A stretch of DNA of 64,000 bases from Flavobacterium sp. 9R (lineage in GTDB: Bacteria > Bacteroidota > Bacteroidia > Flavobacteriales > Flavobacteriaceae). This document shows, piece after piece, positions 36,277 through 45,559 of this stretch. A model generated the notes under the pieces. It saw nothing but the letters and a program-made list of their open reading frames with translations, was not told the DNA's origin and searched no databases. A program made the position numbers and the translations under genes. The stretch is taken from the NCBI RefSeq assembly GCF_902506345.1, contig NZ_LR733413.1, positions 3,365,229 through 3,429,228 on the forward strand. Direction: 5' to 3'. The stretch's first letter is position 1, and every line of letters starts with the position of its first letter.

Positions 36277-37632
36277 ATGAAAATTGTATGCATTGGAGGG
36301 GCAGGAACCGTTACAGGTTCTAAAACCCTCGCAGAAAGTAACGGAATTCGGATTTTGATTGATTGTGGACAGTTTCAAGGTGTCAAGCCCTTGCGGGAAT
36401 TGAATTGGGAGCCTTTGCCTGTTTTGCCTGCTACCATTGATTTTGTTTTGCTGACTCACGGTCATTTAGATCATTGTGGCTGGTTGCCAAGATTAGTCGA
36501 TCAAGGTTTTAAGGGAAAAATTTATTGCACAAGTCCCACGGCTGCTATAGCCAAATTAATTTTACTAGATAGCGCCAAAATTCAAGAAGAAGAAGCCAAT
36601 AAAGCGAATGAAGGCAAGTATTCGAAACATCAAATTGCTGAACCACTTTATACTGTGGCTCAAGCCGAACAAGTGTTTTCCCATTTTAGAGTGATTCAGC
36701 CCAAAACGGCTATCGCTTTGGATGCCGAGATTGAAGCGGTTTTTAGTAATGCAGGACATATTCTAGGCGCTTGTAGTATCGAATTGCATTTAGAAAATCA
36801 GTATTTGGTTTTCTCAGGTGATATTGGGCGCGACAATGATGTGTTGCTATTTCCTCCAACATTGCCTCATCGAGGTGATTATCTGTTTTTGGAGAGTACG
36901 TATGGAAACAGATTGCACCCCGACACCGACCCTAAACTTGAGTTGGAAATGTACATCAATAACACTATTGCCAAAGGTGGAACGGTAATTTTGCCAAGTT
37001 TTGCCGTCGAAAGAGCTCAGAGCGTGATGTTTTTATTGTGGCAATTGAAAGAAGAAGGACGAATTCCTTCGATTCCCTATGTTATTGATACTCCAATGGG
37101 AATTAGTATGCTTGACCTTTTTGAGCATAATGCGAAATGGCACAAATTAACACAAGAACAGTATGTTGGAATGTGTAAAATGTTTACAATGGTTTCTGAT
37201 TATAAAGAAACGATTGAGATAATTTATAACAAACAGCCAAAAGTAGTTATTGCTGCGAGTGGAATGATAACAGGAGGAAGAGTCTTGAGTTATTTAGAAC
37301 GCTATATTGGTTTGCCAGAAACAACAGTAATTATTATCGGATATCAGGCGGAAGGAACTCGAGGTAGAAAATTATTAGAAGGAGCTCAGGATATCAAAAT
37401 TCGCGGTAAATATTATGAGGTCAAAGCCAATATTGTAGAGATTGAAGGCTTGTCTGCTCACGGTGATCAGAAAGATTTATTGCATTGGCTATCGGCTTTA
37501 GAAAATAAACCTAAGAAAGTGTTTTTGGTGCACGGTGAAAATCAAGCGGCTGATGAATTGCGCATTAAGATACAAGAGCTATATGGCTTTGATTGTGTGG
37601 TTCCAATGATGGGACAAACGTTTGATTTGTAA
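36277..37632 (+). CDS. Metallo-beta-lactamase/beta-CASP family RNA-processing enzyme
   Basis: A 451-aa protein with an MBL fold carrying motif 2 (T60-HGHLDHCGW), then H in SNAGHILGACS, D in FSGDIGRDND and a beta-CASP domain with VVIAASGMITGGRVLSYL and a C-terminal LSAHGDQKDLL. This is the layout of CPSF73/RNase-type nucleases, without an added KH domain. It probably cleaves RNA; the substrate is not known. It follows the ATP-cone nuclease gene by 24 bp. Confidence 0.87.
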   Translation: MKIVCIGGAGTVTGSKTLAESNGIRILIDCGQFQGVKPLRELNWEPLPVLPATIDFVLLTHGHLDHCGWLPRLVDQGFKGKIYCTSPTAAIAKLILLDSAKIQEEEANKANEGKYSKHQIAEPLYTVAQAEQVFSHFRVIQPKTAIALDAEIEAVFSNAGHILGACSIELHLENQYLVFSGDIGRDNDVLLFPPTLPHRGDYLFLESTYGNRLHPDTDPKLELEMYINNTIAKGGTVILPSFAVERAQSVMFLLWQLKEEGRIPSIPYVIDTPMGISMLDLFEHNAKWHKLTQEQYVGMCKMFTMVSDYKETIEIIYNKQPKVVIAASGMITGGRVLSYLERYIGLPETTVIIIGYQAEGTRGRKLLEGAQDIKIRGKYYEVKANIVEIEGLSAHGDQKDLLHWLSALENKPKKVFLVHGENQAADELRIKIQELYGFDCVVPMMGQTFDL

Positions 37633-37683
37633 TTTTAACAAATATTTTAATTGTTACAACAATCCAATGAGTAATTTCGCAGT

Positions 37684-38091
37684 ATGAATGTAAAGAAGAG
37701 CACTAGTTTATTTTTGGCACTCCTATTATTGGTTTCCAATATAGGAATGGCTTTTAATGTGCATTATTGTGGCGACTCTATTGCTGCGATAAGTTTGCAT
37801 TCTGAACTTTTATCTTTGACAGAGCCTGATGGTTGTTGTGAGAAAACAGCAGTTGTCGAAAAAGATTCTTGCTGTAAAGATAAAGTGGTGCATTTTGAAA
37901 AAAAGTCGGATAATGCGACTGTAAAAATTGTATTGTTTGCTATTTCGGCTCCTTTCTTAGTGCCTGTGCAACAAGTTACAGTTTTTGCTACAACACCTCA
38001 TTTTCAAAAAAAGGTAGTCAACGATTTTTATGTCGCTATCAATGCGCCTCCGCTCTACCAATTATACCATCAATACATTTTTTACGCCTGA
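37684..38091 (+). CDS. HYC_CC_PP family exported cysteine-rich protein
   Basis: A 135-aa protein with an N-terminal signal peptide (about 1-24). H27-Y-C29, paired Cys 51-52 and 63-64, and a C-terminal APPLYQLY block give the family its HYC-CC-PP pattern. The paired cysteines suggest metal binding or disulfides in the periplasm. It heads a group with a TonB receptor and an HMA protein, so metal uptake or sensing is a reasonable guess, not shown. Confidence 0.8.
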   Translation: MNVKKSTSLFLALLLLVSNIGMAFNVHYCGDSIAAISLHSELLSLTEPDGCCEKTAVVEKDSCCKDKVVHFEKKSDNATVKIVLFAISAPFLVPVQQVTVFATTPHFQKKVVNDFYVAINAPPLYQLYHQYIFYA

Positions 38092-38164
38092 TTTTTGTTT
38101 ATTTAATTTCTTGAAAATTTTATAAACAGTTGTCGTTTGAGCCTATTTTTCCTTGTGCACAGGT

Positions 38165-38315
38165 TTGCGTAAGGGATAGCAGCTGGCTACCGAAGTAGCG
38201 CGGATAGCCCGACCGCATTTAGGCAAGGGGGCGAATAGCACGTTACTTTTATTGCCCCCTTGACTAAATGGGGTTTCGCCCAAAATATGTTGGACGACGG
38301 CATAAATCAGATTAA
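38165..38315. repeat. GC-rich structured intergenic element
   Basis: This stretch is much more GC-rich than its surroundings. It holds GCTAC-CGAA-GTAGC (38186-38199) between two GGATAGC copies, then a long hairpin: CATTTAG-GC-AAGGGGGC (38216-38232) pairing with GCCCCCTT-GA-CTAAATG (38254-38270). The GGGATAGCAGC...GCGGATAGCCCGACC frame resembles elements I recall from many flavobacterial intergenic regions. A copied element or an RNA are both possible. Confidence 0.6.
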
Positions 38316-38318
38316 ACA

Positions 38319-40328
38319 ATGTATAAAAAAATAGTGCTTTTTGCCACCATTTTACTGGCGTTTCCGGTTTTTTCACAAGAAAATCTAGACGAAGTAAAGG
38401 TGACCAAAAAGCGAAAAGGATTGCAAAAATCCTTCACGGTTACCACCAACACTACCTTGGTAACCAGCAAAGAGTTGCTTAAAGCAGCTTGTTGTAATTT
38501 GGCCGAAAGTTTCGAGACCAATCCTTCTATCGATGTGAATTTTTCGGATGCTTTGACGGGCACGAAGCAAATCAAAATGTTAGGTTTGACGAGTCCGTAC
38601 CTGATGATTACTGAGGAAAATGTGCCTTCTGTTCGTGGTGCCTCACAAGCCTATGGACTGTCGTTTACACCGGGAACGTGGGTTGAAAGTATTCAAATTA
38701 CCAAAGGTGCGGGAAGTGTGGTGAATGGTTATGAGAGCATTTCGGGTCAAATAAACACCGAATTGATTAAGCCTATTAACGATATTCCTTTCTTTTTGAA
38801 TGCCTACGGTTCTACCGATTCTCGATTTGAGTTGAACACGCATTTTAACACGCAATTGTCTCAAAAATGGAGTAGTAGTTTGTTTGTACACGGTAACACT
38901 CGTGTGTCTAAAATGGACCAGAACAACGATGGTTTTATGGATAATCCGTTGGCAAAGCAAATCAATGTTATGAATCGCTACCAATATTATGATGCCGAAA
39001 ACGGACTAGTGAGTTTTATCAATTTCAGGTATATGAATGATAAAAAACAAGCTGGTGAGGTTGATTTTGATCCCGATACAGACAGCGGTACCACTAATCG
39101 TTGGGGTTCTGAAATCAATACGCAAAGATTGGATTTGGCAACGAAAGTGGGCTATGTCTTCAAAGACATGCCGTTTCAAAGTATAGGTTTTCAAAATGCT
39201 TTTACGTTGCATGACCAAAACTCGTATTATGGTTTGAATTTGTACGATATTAAGCAAAGTAGCTTTTATTCGAATTTGATTTTCAACTCTATCATTAACA
39301 ATACAAAGCATAAGTTTGCAACTGGAATCAACTTTGCGTACGACAATTACAATGAGTTTGTGGGGTTGACAGATTATGGAAGAGTAGATAATTCAGTAGG
39401 TGCTTTTTTTGAATATACGTATGATAACGACGATAATTTCAGCTTGGTTTTAGGCGGAAGAGTCGATAATCACAATCGATTGGGGACTTTTGTAACGCCT
39501 CGTTTGCACCTTCGTTACAATCCTTGGGAGAAAACGGTGATTCGTTTTTCGGCAGGAAGAGGAAAACGTGCGGCGAATATTTTTGCCGAAAATCAATCGT
39601 TGTTTGCTAGCTCTAGAACGCTTTCTATTTTGGATACCGATGGGAAAATCTATGGCTTGAATCCAGAAATTGCTTGGAATTATGGTTTAAGTTTTAATCA
39701 AAAATTTCAATTGTTTGGCCGAAACGGTGATACTGGAATTGATATTTACAGAACCGATTTTCAAAATCAAGCCGTAGTCGATGTAATGCAATCGCCGCAG
39801 CAGGTTTTGTTTTATAATCTAAAAGGGAAGTCCTATGCGACGAGTTTGCAAATCGAATTCAATTATGAACTAGCGAATCGTTTTAGTTTGCGTTCTGCTT
39901 ATAAGTATTATGACATTCAAACGCACTATTTGTCAGGTGTTTACCAAAGACCCTTGCAAGCGAAGCATCGTTTTTTTGGGAATTTAGAATACGAAACAGG
40001 ACGAAGTGAATCTGGAAGCCAATGGCGTTTTGATGCAACTTATAACTGGTTAGGCAAACAGCAATTGCCAGTGACAGCTTCGAATCCTACTCAAGATCGT
40101 TTACCTGAGTTTTCACCTTCTTATAACTTGATTAATGCTCAAGTAACACATGTGTTTTCTTCTAATTTCGAAGTGTATGTTGGAGGAGAAAATATTGGTA
40201 ATTATAAGCAAAGCAAAGCAATACTTGGAGCAGAAACTCCTTTTGGGCCTACTTTTGATGCTTCAATTGTATATGCGCCAATCTTTGGTCAAATGTATTA
40301 TGCAGGACTACGTTTTAAAATAAAATAA
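38319..40328 (+). CDS. TonB-dependent outer-membrane receptor, probable metal uptake
   Basis: A 669-aa receptor with a signal peptide (about 1-19), plug domain (about 35-150) and beta-barrel to the C-terminal LRFKIK. Near the start of the plug a CC pair (C58-C59 in KAACCNLAESFE) is unusual for general TonB receptors but recurs in metal-linked ones. Between an HYC_CC_PP gene and an HMA gene, it most likely imports a metal such as copper; the substrate is an inference. Confidence 0.86.
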   Translation: MYKKIVLFATILLAFPVFSQENLDEVKVTKKRKGLQKSFTVTTNTTLVTSKELLKAACCNLAESFETNPSIDVNFSDALTGTKQIKMLGLTSPYLMITEENVPSVRGASQAYGLSFTPGTWVESIQITKGAGSVVNGYESISGQINTELIKPINDIPFFLNAYGSTDSRFELNTHFNTQLSQKWSSSLFVHGNTRVSKMDQNNDGFMDNPLAKQINVMNRYQYYDAENGLVSFINFRYMNDKKQAGEVDFDPDTDSGTTNRWGSEINTQRLDLATKVGYVFKDMPFQSIGFQNAFTLHDQNSYYGLNLYDIKQSSFYSNLIFNSIINNTKHKFATGINFAYDNYNEFVGLTDYGRVDNSVGAFFEYTYDNDDNFSLVLGGRVDNHNRLGTFVTPRLHLRYNPWEKTVIRFSAGRGKRAANIFAENQSLFASSRTLSILDTDGKIYGLNPEIAWNYGLSFNQKFQLFGRNGDTGIDIYRTDFQNQAVVDVMQSPQQVLFYNLKGKSYATSLQIEFNYELANRFSLRSAYKYYDIQTHYLSGVYQRPLQAKHRFFGNLEYETGRSESGSQWRFDATYNWLGKQQLPVTASNPTQDRLPEFSPSYNLINAQVTHVFSSNFEVYVGGENIGNYKQSKAILGAETPFGPTFDASIVYAPIFGQMYYAGLRFKIK

Positions 40329-40348
40329 ACTTTAAATAAATAGAAATT

Positions 40349-40693
40349 ATGAAAAAAATAGTTTTAGTTGTATTAGTTGCTTTAGTTGGTTTTGTTGCTC
40401 AAGCACAAGAAAAAAAGAACAAAAATGCTAAACATGTAACCGAAGTAAATGGTAATTGTGGGCTGTGTCAAAAACGCATTCAAAAGGCTGCTCTTTCTGT
40501 AGAAGGGGTGAAGTCAGCTACTTGGGATATTCCTTCGCATCAATTATCTTTAATTCTCAATGAAGAAAAGTGTTCCCTTCTTGATGTTAAAAAGGCAATT
40601 GCAAAAGTGGGTCATGATACTGATGATGTAAAAGCAACAAAAGAAGATTACGACAAGTTGCATTCATGTTGTTTGTACGAGAGAAAAGAATAA
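40349..40693 (+). CDS. Exported heavy-metal-associated (HMA) domain protein
   Basis: A 114-aa protein with a signal peptide (about 1-19) and an HMA fold at ~28-95 with the metal motif C37-GL-C40 (GNCGLCQK). A second cysteine pair, C107-C108, lies near the C-terminus. Periplasmic HMA proteins bind Cu(I) or similar ions. It lies 20 bp after the TonB receptor and is followed by a terminator, so the cassette ends here. Confidence 0.85.
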   Translation: MKKIVLVVLVALVGFVAQAQEKKNKNAKHVTEVNGNCGLCQKRIQKAALSVEGVKSATWDIPSHQLSLILNEEKCSLLDVKKAIAKVGHDTDDVKATKEDYDKLHSCCLYERKE

Positions 40694-40701
40694 TTTTTTA
40701 G

Positions 40702-40734
40702 AACACCCAAGACAATCGTTTTGGGTGTTTTTTT
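40702..40734 (+). terminator. Terminator after the HMA gene
   Basis: AACACCCAA/TTGGGTGTT stem with a 10-nt loop, followed by seven T residues. Confidence 0.82.
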
Positions 40735-40831
40735 AAACCGTTAATAAAACTTTAAAATAGGGGTTTGTTTTGCGCCTTTGTTAAAAAATGCCTATTTTCA
40801 CCAACTAATAAATCCAAATTTAAGCCCGAAT

Positions 40832-41503
40832 ATGAATAATTTTGAATGGACCCAATTATTAAATCCTGAGTTTTATATCACATTAAGTATAGGTGGCGTT
40901 CAAATTGGGTTGTATGTGGTTTTGTTTATCGTATTTGCCGAGACAGGACTTTTTGCAGGTTTTTTTCTTCCAGGTGATAGTTTACTTTTTCTTTCAGGAA
41001 TTTACAGTCGTAGTTTAGTTGAAAATCTTTTCGTGGTTGAAAGTGATTTTATCAACGTGACTTTCTTGTCAATGATGGTTGCTATCGCAGGAGTTTTAGG
41101 GAATATGGTAGGTTATTGGTTTGGCGCCAAAAGTGGGTATTACTTGTTCAAGAAAGAAGATACCTTTTGGTTTAAGAAAAAGTATTTATTGCAATCGAAA
41201 GATTTCTTCGAAAAGTATGGAGGAAAAGCCATTATCTATGCTAGATTCTTGCCTATTTTTAGAACGTTTGCACCAATAGTTGCAGGAATTGTTTCGATGG
41301 ATAAGAAGAAGTTTATGTTCTTTAATATTTTGAGTTCGTTTATGTGGGCGTTTCTTTTGATTTTTGCCGGGCATTATTTGTATGGCATCTTTCTTGAATA
41401 CGGTATCGACTTGAAAAAACACATTGAATATATTGTAATTGGGATTATTTTGGTTTCTACTTTTCCAGTTTTTATGAAAATGTTGAAAAAGAGACCAGAA
41501 TAA
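40832..41503 (+). CDS. DedA-family membrane protein
   Basis: A 223-aa protein of the DedA/SNARE-associated (VTT) family, thought to act in lipid transport across the membrane. The signature AETGLFAGFFLPGDSLLFLSG is split by hydrophobic helices, and RFLPIFRTFAPIVAG and GYWFGAKSG are family motifs. The frame is open from 40778, but residues before M19 are not DedA-like, so the ATG at 40832 is used. It stands alone, converging on groEL. Confidence 0.9.
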   Translation: MNNFEWTQLLNPEFYITLSIGGVQIGLYVVLFIVFAETGLFAGFFLPGDSLLFLSGIYSRSLVENLFVVESDFINVTFLSMMVAIAGVLGNMVGYWFGAKSGYYLFKKEDTFWFKKKYLLQSKDFFEKYGGKAIIYARFLPIFRTFAPIVAGIVSMDKKKFMFFNILSSFMWAFLLIFAGHYLYGIFLEYGIDLKKHIEYIVIGIILVSTFPVFMKMLKKRPE

Positions 41504-41557
41504 TTTAGTTCATTGTAAATAGTGATAAGTCCTTAGTTGATTATACAAACAAAAAAA

Positions 41558-41585
41558 CCGAAGCTTTAAGCTTCGGATTTTTTTA
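41558..41585. terminator. Bidirectional terminator between dedA and groEL
   Basis: CCGAAGCTT-T-AAGCTTCGG is self-complementary and flanked by A and T runs between convergent genes. Confidence 0.82.
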
Positions 41586-41634
41586 TGGTTTCCAAATTTG
41601 GAGTTTGGAATTTTTGTATTGGGAATTATGTTTA

Positions 41635-43278
<1,644 letters not shown>

Positions 43279-43301
43279 TTAGAATAATTAATAAATTGAA
43301 G

Positions 43302-43321
43302 GGACAAGTCGCGACTTGTCC
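43302..43321. repeat. Perfect 20-bp palindrome in the groES-groEL gap
   Basis: GGACAAGTCGCGACTTGTCC is perfectly self-complementary and GC-rich against an AT-rich background. It resembles REP-like palindromes reported in Bacteroidota intergenic DNA. In the groESL transcript it could also act as a processing or pausing hairpin. Confidence 0.75.
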
Positions 43322-43336
43322 GTACTGTTTAATTTT

Positions 43337-43612
43337 TTAGATTATAGCAAGAATGTCATCCTCGCGCATAATCAAATAATCGGTTCCTTCTAATTTTAAT
43401 TCTGTACCCGCATATTTACCGTAAAGTACGGTATCGCCTACTTTTACTGTCATTGCGTGGTCTTTGGTTCCGTTACCAACAGCAATTACAGTTCCTTTTT
43501 GAGGTTTTTCTTTTGCGGTATCAGGAATAAAAATCCCTGAAGCTGTTTTTGTTTCAGCGGCAACAGGTTCGATAAGAACTCTATCCGATAGGGGTTTAAT
43601 GTTTAATGCCAT
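43337..43612 (-). CDS. groES: Co-chaperonin GroES
   Basis: Heptameric lid of the GroEL chamber. The 91-aa protein has [12 protein letters not shown] at the N-terminus, the mobile loop [18 protein letters not shown], and [14 protein letters not shown] in the core. It lies upstream of groEL and downstream of a terminator that separates it from secG. A sigma-54-like element may lie upstream. Confidence 0.97.
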   Translation of the reverse strand: MALNIKPLSDRVLIEPVAAETKTASGIFIPDTAKEKPQKGTVIAVGNGTKDHAMTVKVGDTVLYGKYAGTELKLEGTDYLIMREDDILAII

Positions 43613-43659
43613 GGTTTTTATTTTTTATTTTGAATTAATTTTTAATCGATTCTTGAATT

Positions 43660-43675
43660 TCAGAAATTGTGCCAA
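43660..43675 (-). promoter_or_regulatory. Candidate sigma-54-like element before groES
   Basis: On the - strand TTGGCAC-N5-CTGA resembles the -24/-12 consensus TGGCAC-N5-TTGC, but the -12 part is imperfect (CTGA). It lies ~48 bp before groES. A sigma-54 activator is encoded nearby at 45560-46813. Confidence 0.35.
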
Positions 43676-43704
43676 GCCTTATAAACTGACAATTTTTCCT
43701 AAAA

Positions 43705-43734
43705 AAAATGCCAGCTTTGACAGGCTGGCATTTT
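43705..43734 (-). terminator. Terminator between secG and groES
   Basis: A perfect 11-bp stem AAAATGCCAGC/GCTGGCATTTT with an 8-nt loop, followed by T residues on the - strand. Confidence 0.82.
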
Positions 43735-43752
43735 ATAATGTATAGGTTTCTA

Positions 43753-44091
43753 TTATTTTGTAGCAGGTGCAGCAGGTGTTGCAGGTGCATTTTGTACTGG
43801 AGCTGTTTGTGGAGCAGCAGTTTCAGTTTTTTCGATGATTTTAGAATCTGTATCACTCATAGATCCTGAAAAGCTTAAGCTAGAAAGCAAAATTAAAGCA
43901 ATCAAGATAGTAGCTAATGTCCAAGTACTTTTGTCTAAGAAGTCAGTCGTTTTTTGAACACCACCCAACATTTGTGATCCTCCTATTGATGATGATAATC
44001 CGCCACCTTTAGGGTTTTGAACCATAATTACTACGATTAGTAAAAAACAAACTATAGTTATTAAAACTAAAAAAATTGAAAATGTGCTCAT
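43753..44091 (-). CDS. secG: Preprotein translocase subunit SecG
   Basis: Small membrane subunit of the SecYEG channel. The 112-aa product has two hydrophobic helices (about 6-24 and 55-73) separated by the conserved NPKGGGLSSSIGGSQMLGG loop, then a Pro/Ala-rich tail. It lies 3 bp after the TPR gene and is the last member of the miaB-to-secG run. Confidence 0.92.
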   Translation of the reverse strand: MSTFSIFLVLITIVCFLLIVVIMVQNPKGGGLSSSIGGSQMLGGVQKTTDFLDKSTWTLATILIALILLSSLSFSGSMSDTDSKIIEKTETAAPQTAPVQNAPATPAAPATK

Positions 44092-44094
44092 TGT

Positions 44095-44946
44095 TTAATT
44101 ATTGTTATTTTGTAAATTCCTTATTTCTGATATATGGTCTGCAAAGAAACTACTTTTTTCTGGATATTTCAAAATTAATATTTCATAAGCTTGTATCGCT
44201 TTTTGATATTTTTTTTGTTCCAAGTAAACTCTTGCTAAAGTCTCTGTCATTAAGTGCGTATTGTCTGAAGAATTGAGTTCAAATTGCGGGGCTGGAGCAG
44301 TACCAGGTTTGATTGGCGCAATTTTAGGATTGGTTTCGATGAACTTATCAATCAATGCTGCTTTTTTCTTTCTCTCTTCTTCCATACTATCTTCGAAGGT
44401 TTTTGAATTGTTGTCTATGCTTCGGTCGATAGGCTGTGTTCTCGATAATTGTAACCATTCCTGAAATGAGTGCTTTTCATTTGGTGTAAAGTCAATGGGT
44501 TTGCCGAGTTCAATAACCGATTCCGACTCGTTATCGGAAATAGTATCGTTATTATTAGTCGCTTCTTTTATAGACGTGAGTATAGATAATTCTAGTGCTT
44601 TTTGTTGCTGTTCCAAAATTGTTTTTGGATGTACGATTTCACTATCTACCACTTCCATATTCATAAGCTCGAGATTTTTTTTGTCGTACAAGTCATTTTG
44701 AAGAGTATCAAAATGCTCTGAGGTGATGAAATCAAATAGTATCGAACGGTCTGTGGTATGCGCAGCTGTAACCTTTAAGGCATAATTGTATTTGAAACTA
44801 TTTTGGTTGAAAAGACCTTTTAGACGTAAAGCTCTTGCGCTTTGAAAGTATGGAAATTCATTCAGAATATTGCCAAGTGCATCCGTATAGGCACTATTAA
44901 TAGTGTCGGGTTTGTTTATTAAAAAGGTATAATCAGTAACGTTCAT
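44095..44946 (-). CDS. Hypothetical protein with C-terminal TPR
   Basis: A 283-aa cytoplasmic protein of unknown function. The N-terminus (NVTDYTFLINKPDTINS, YFQSARALRLKGL) is conserved in Flavobacteriia as far as I recall. A low-complexity polar middle follows, and the C-terminal ~60 residues (ETLARVYLEQKKYQKAIQAY) form a TPR-like pair. It sits between lptE and secG, 3 bp before secG, so it is part of that operon. Confidence 0.75.
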   Translation of the reverse strand: MNVTDYTFLINKPDTINSAYTDALGNILNEFPYFQSARALRLKGLFNQNSFKYNYALKVTAAHTTDRSILFDFITSEHFDTLQNDLYDKKNLELMNMEVVDSEIVHPKTILEQQQKALELSILTSIKEATNNNDTISDNESESVIELGKPIDFTPNEKHSFQEWLQLSRTQPIDRSIDNNSKTFEDSMEEERKKKAALIDKFIETNPKIAPIKPGTAPAPQFELNSSDNTHLMTETLARVYLEQKKYQKAIQAYEILILKYPEKSSFFADHISEIRNLQNNNN

Positions 44947-44973
44947 TTTATAATCAAGATAGGATTAATTGGA

Positions 44974-45477
44974 TTACCACTTTGCCAGTGATTCATTAAA
45001 AATGTCTTGCGAAATTCTATCAAAAATTTCTTTTAGACCAGCGCTCAATGTCGAACCTGTTAACTGTTGGTCGGCAGGATAATCATAGAAAAACTCAAAT
45101 GATTTTTCAAAGTTATCGGTTTCTTTGTTTTTATTAGTGAAACGGACATTAATTCTGATTTTCAAACGGTTTTGCGCGGCACGCTGATCGGCCGTTGCTG
45201 TCATTGGGCTGATTCTATAATCGGTAATTTCTCCTTCGTATACCAAATCACCTCCATTTTTTACCAAGTTTAAATTGGTTTGATTCTGAATTAAATCTTG
45301 TAATTGTAAGGTGAAAGTTCTGTCTATTCCAGGTTCAATCAATTCGGCATTGTTTTGGAAAAAATTCACTTGAAATGTTTTTGCATCAATTTTACCAGAA
45401 CCAGTAAAGTTGTATACGCCACAGCTATTCAGTGTGAAAAGGCAAATGATTGCAAATAAAAAAAATAAATTTCTCAT
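44974..45477 (-). CDS. LptE-like lipoprotein of LPS assembly
   Basis: A 167-aa outer-membrane lipoprotein with a signal peptide and lipobox ending at Cys18 (FTLNSCGVYNF). The body (EPGIDRTFTLQLQDLI, VYEGEITDYRISP) fits the LptE/RlpB family, the plug partner of LptD. The frame is open from 45618, inside the sigma-54 gene; the ATG at 45477 gives the signal peptide and is chosen. Confidence 0.82.
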   Translation of the reverse strand: MRNLFFLFAIICLFTLNSCGVYNFTGSGKIDAKTFQVNFFQNNAELIEPGIDRTFTLQLQDLIQNQTNLNLVKNGGDLVYEGEITDYRISPMTATADQRAAQNRLKIRINVRFTNKNKETDNFEKSFEFFYDYPADQQLTGSTLSAGLKEIFDRISQDIFNESLAKW

Positions 45478-45559
45478 AAAGTTGTGGTGAAAGGAACACC
45501 ATTTTAAGTTCTTAGTTCCAAATTTATTCAAATATAGTAATTTGGAATTGTATTCATTT

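Noticed and set aside
37651..37679. Promoter TTG-N18-TAATTTCG before the HYC_CC_PP gene
   Set aside because: The -7 half deviates (TTCG), and the start codon is only 4 bp away, so it would need a leaderless transcript.
43613..43760. CIRCE heat-shock operator before groES
   Set aside because: No TTAGCACTC-N9-GAGTGCTAA-like inverted repeat is present.
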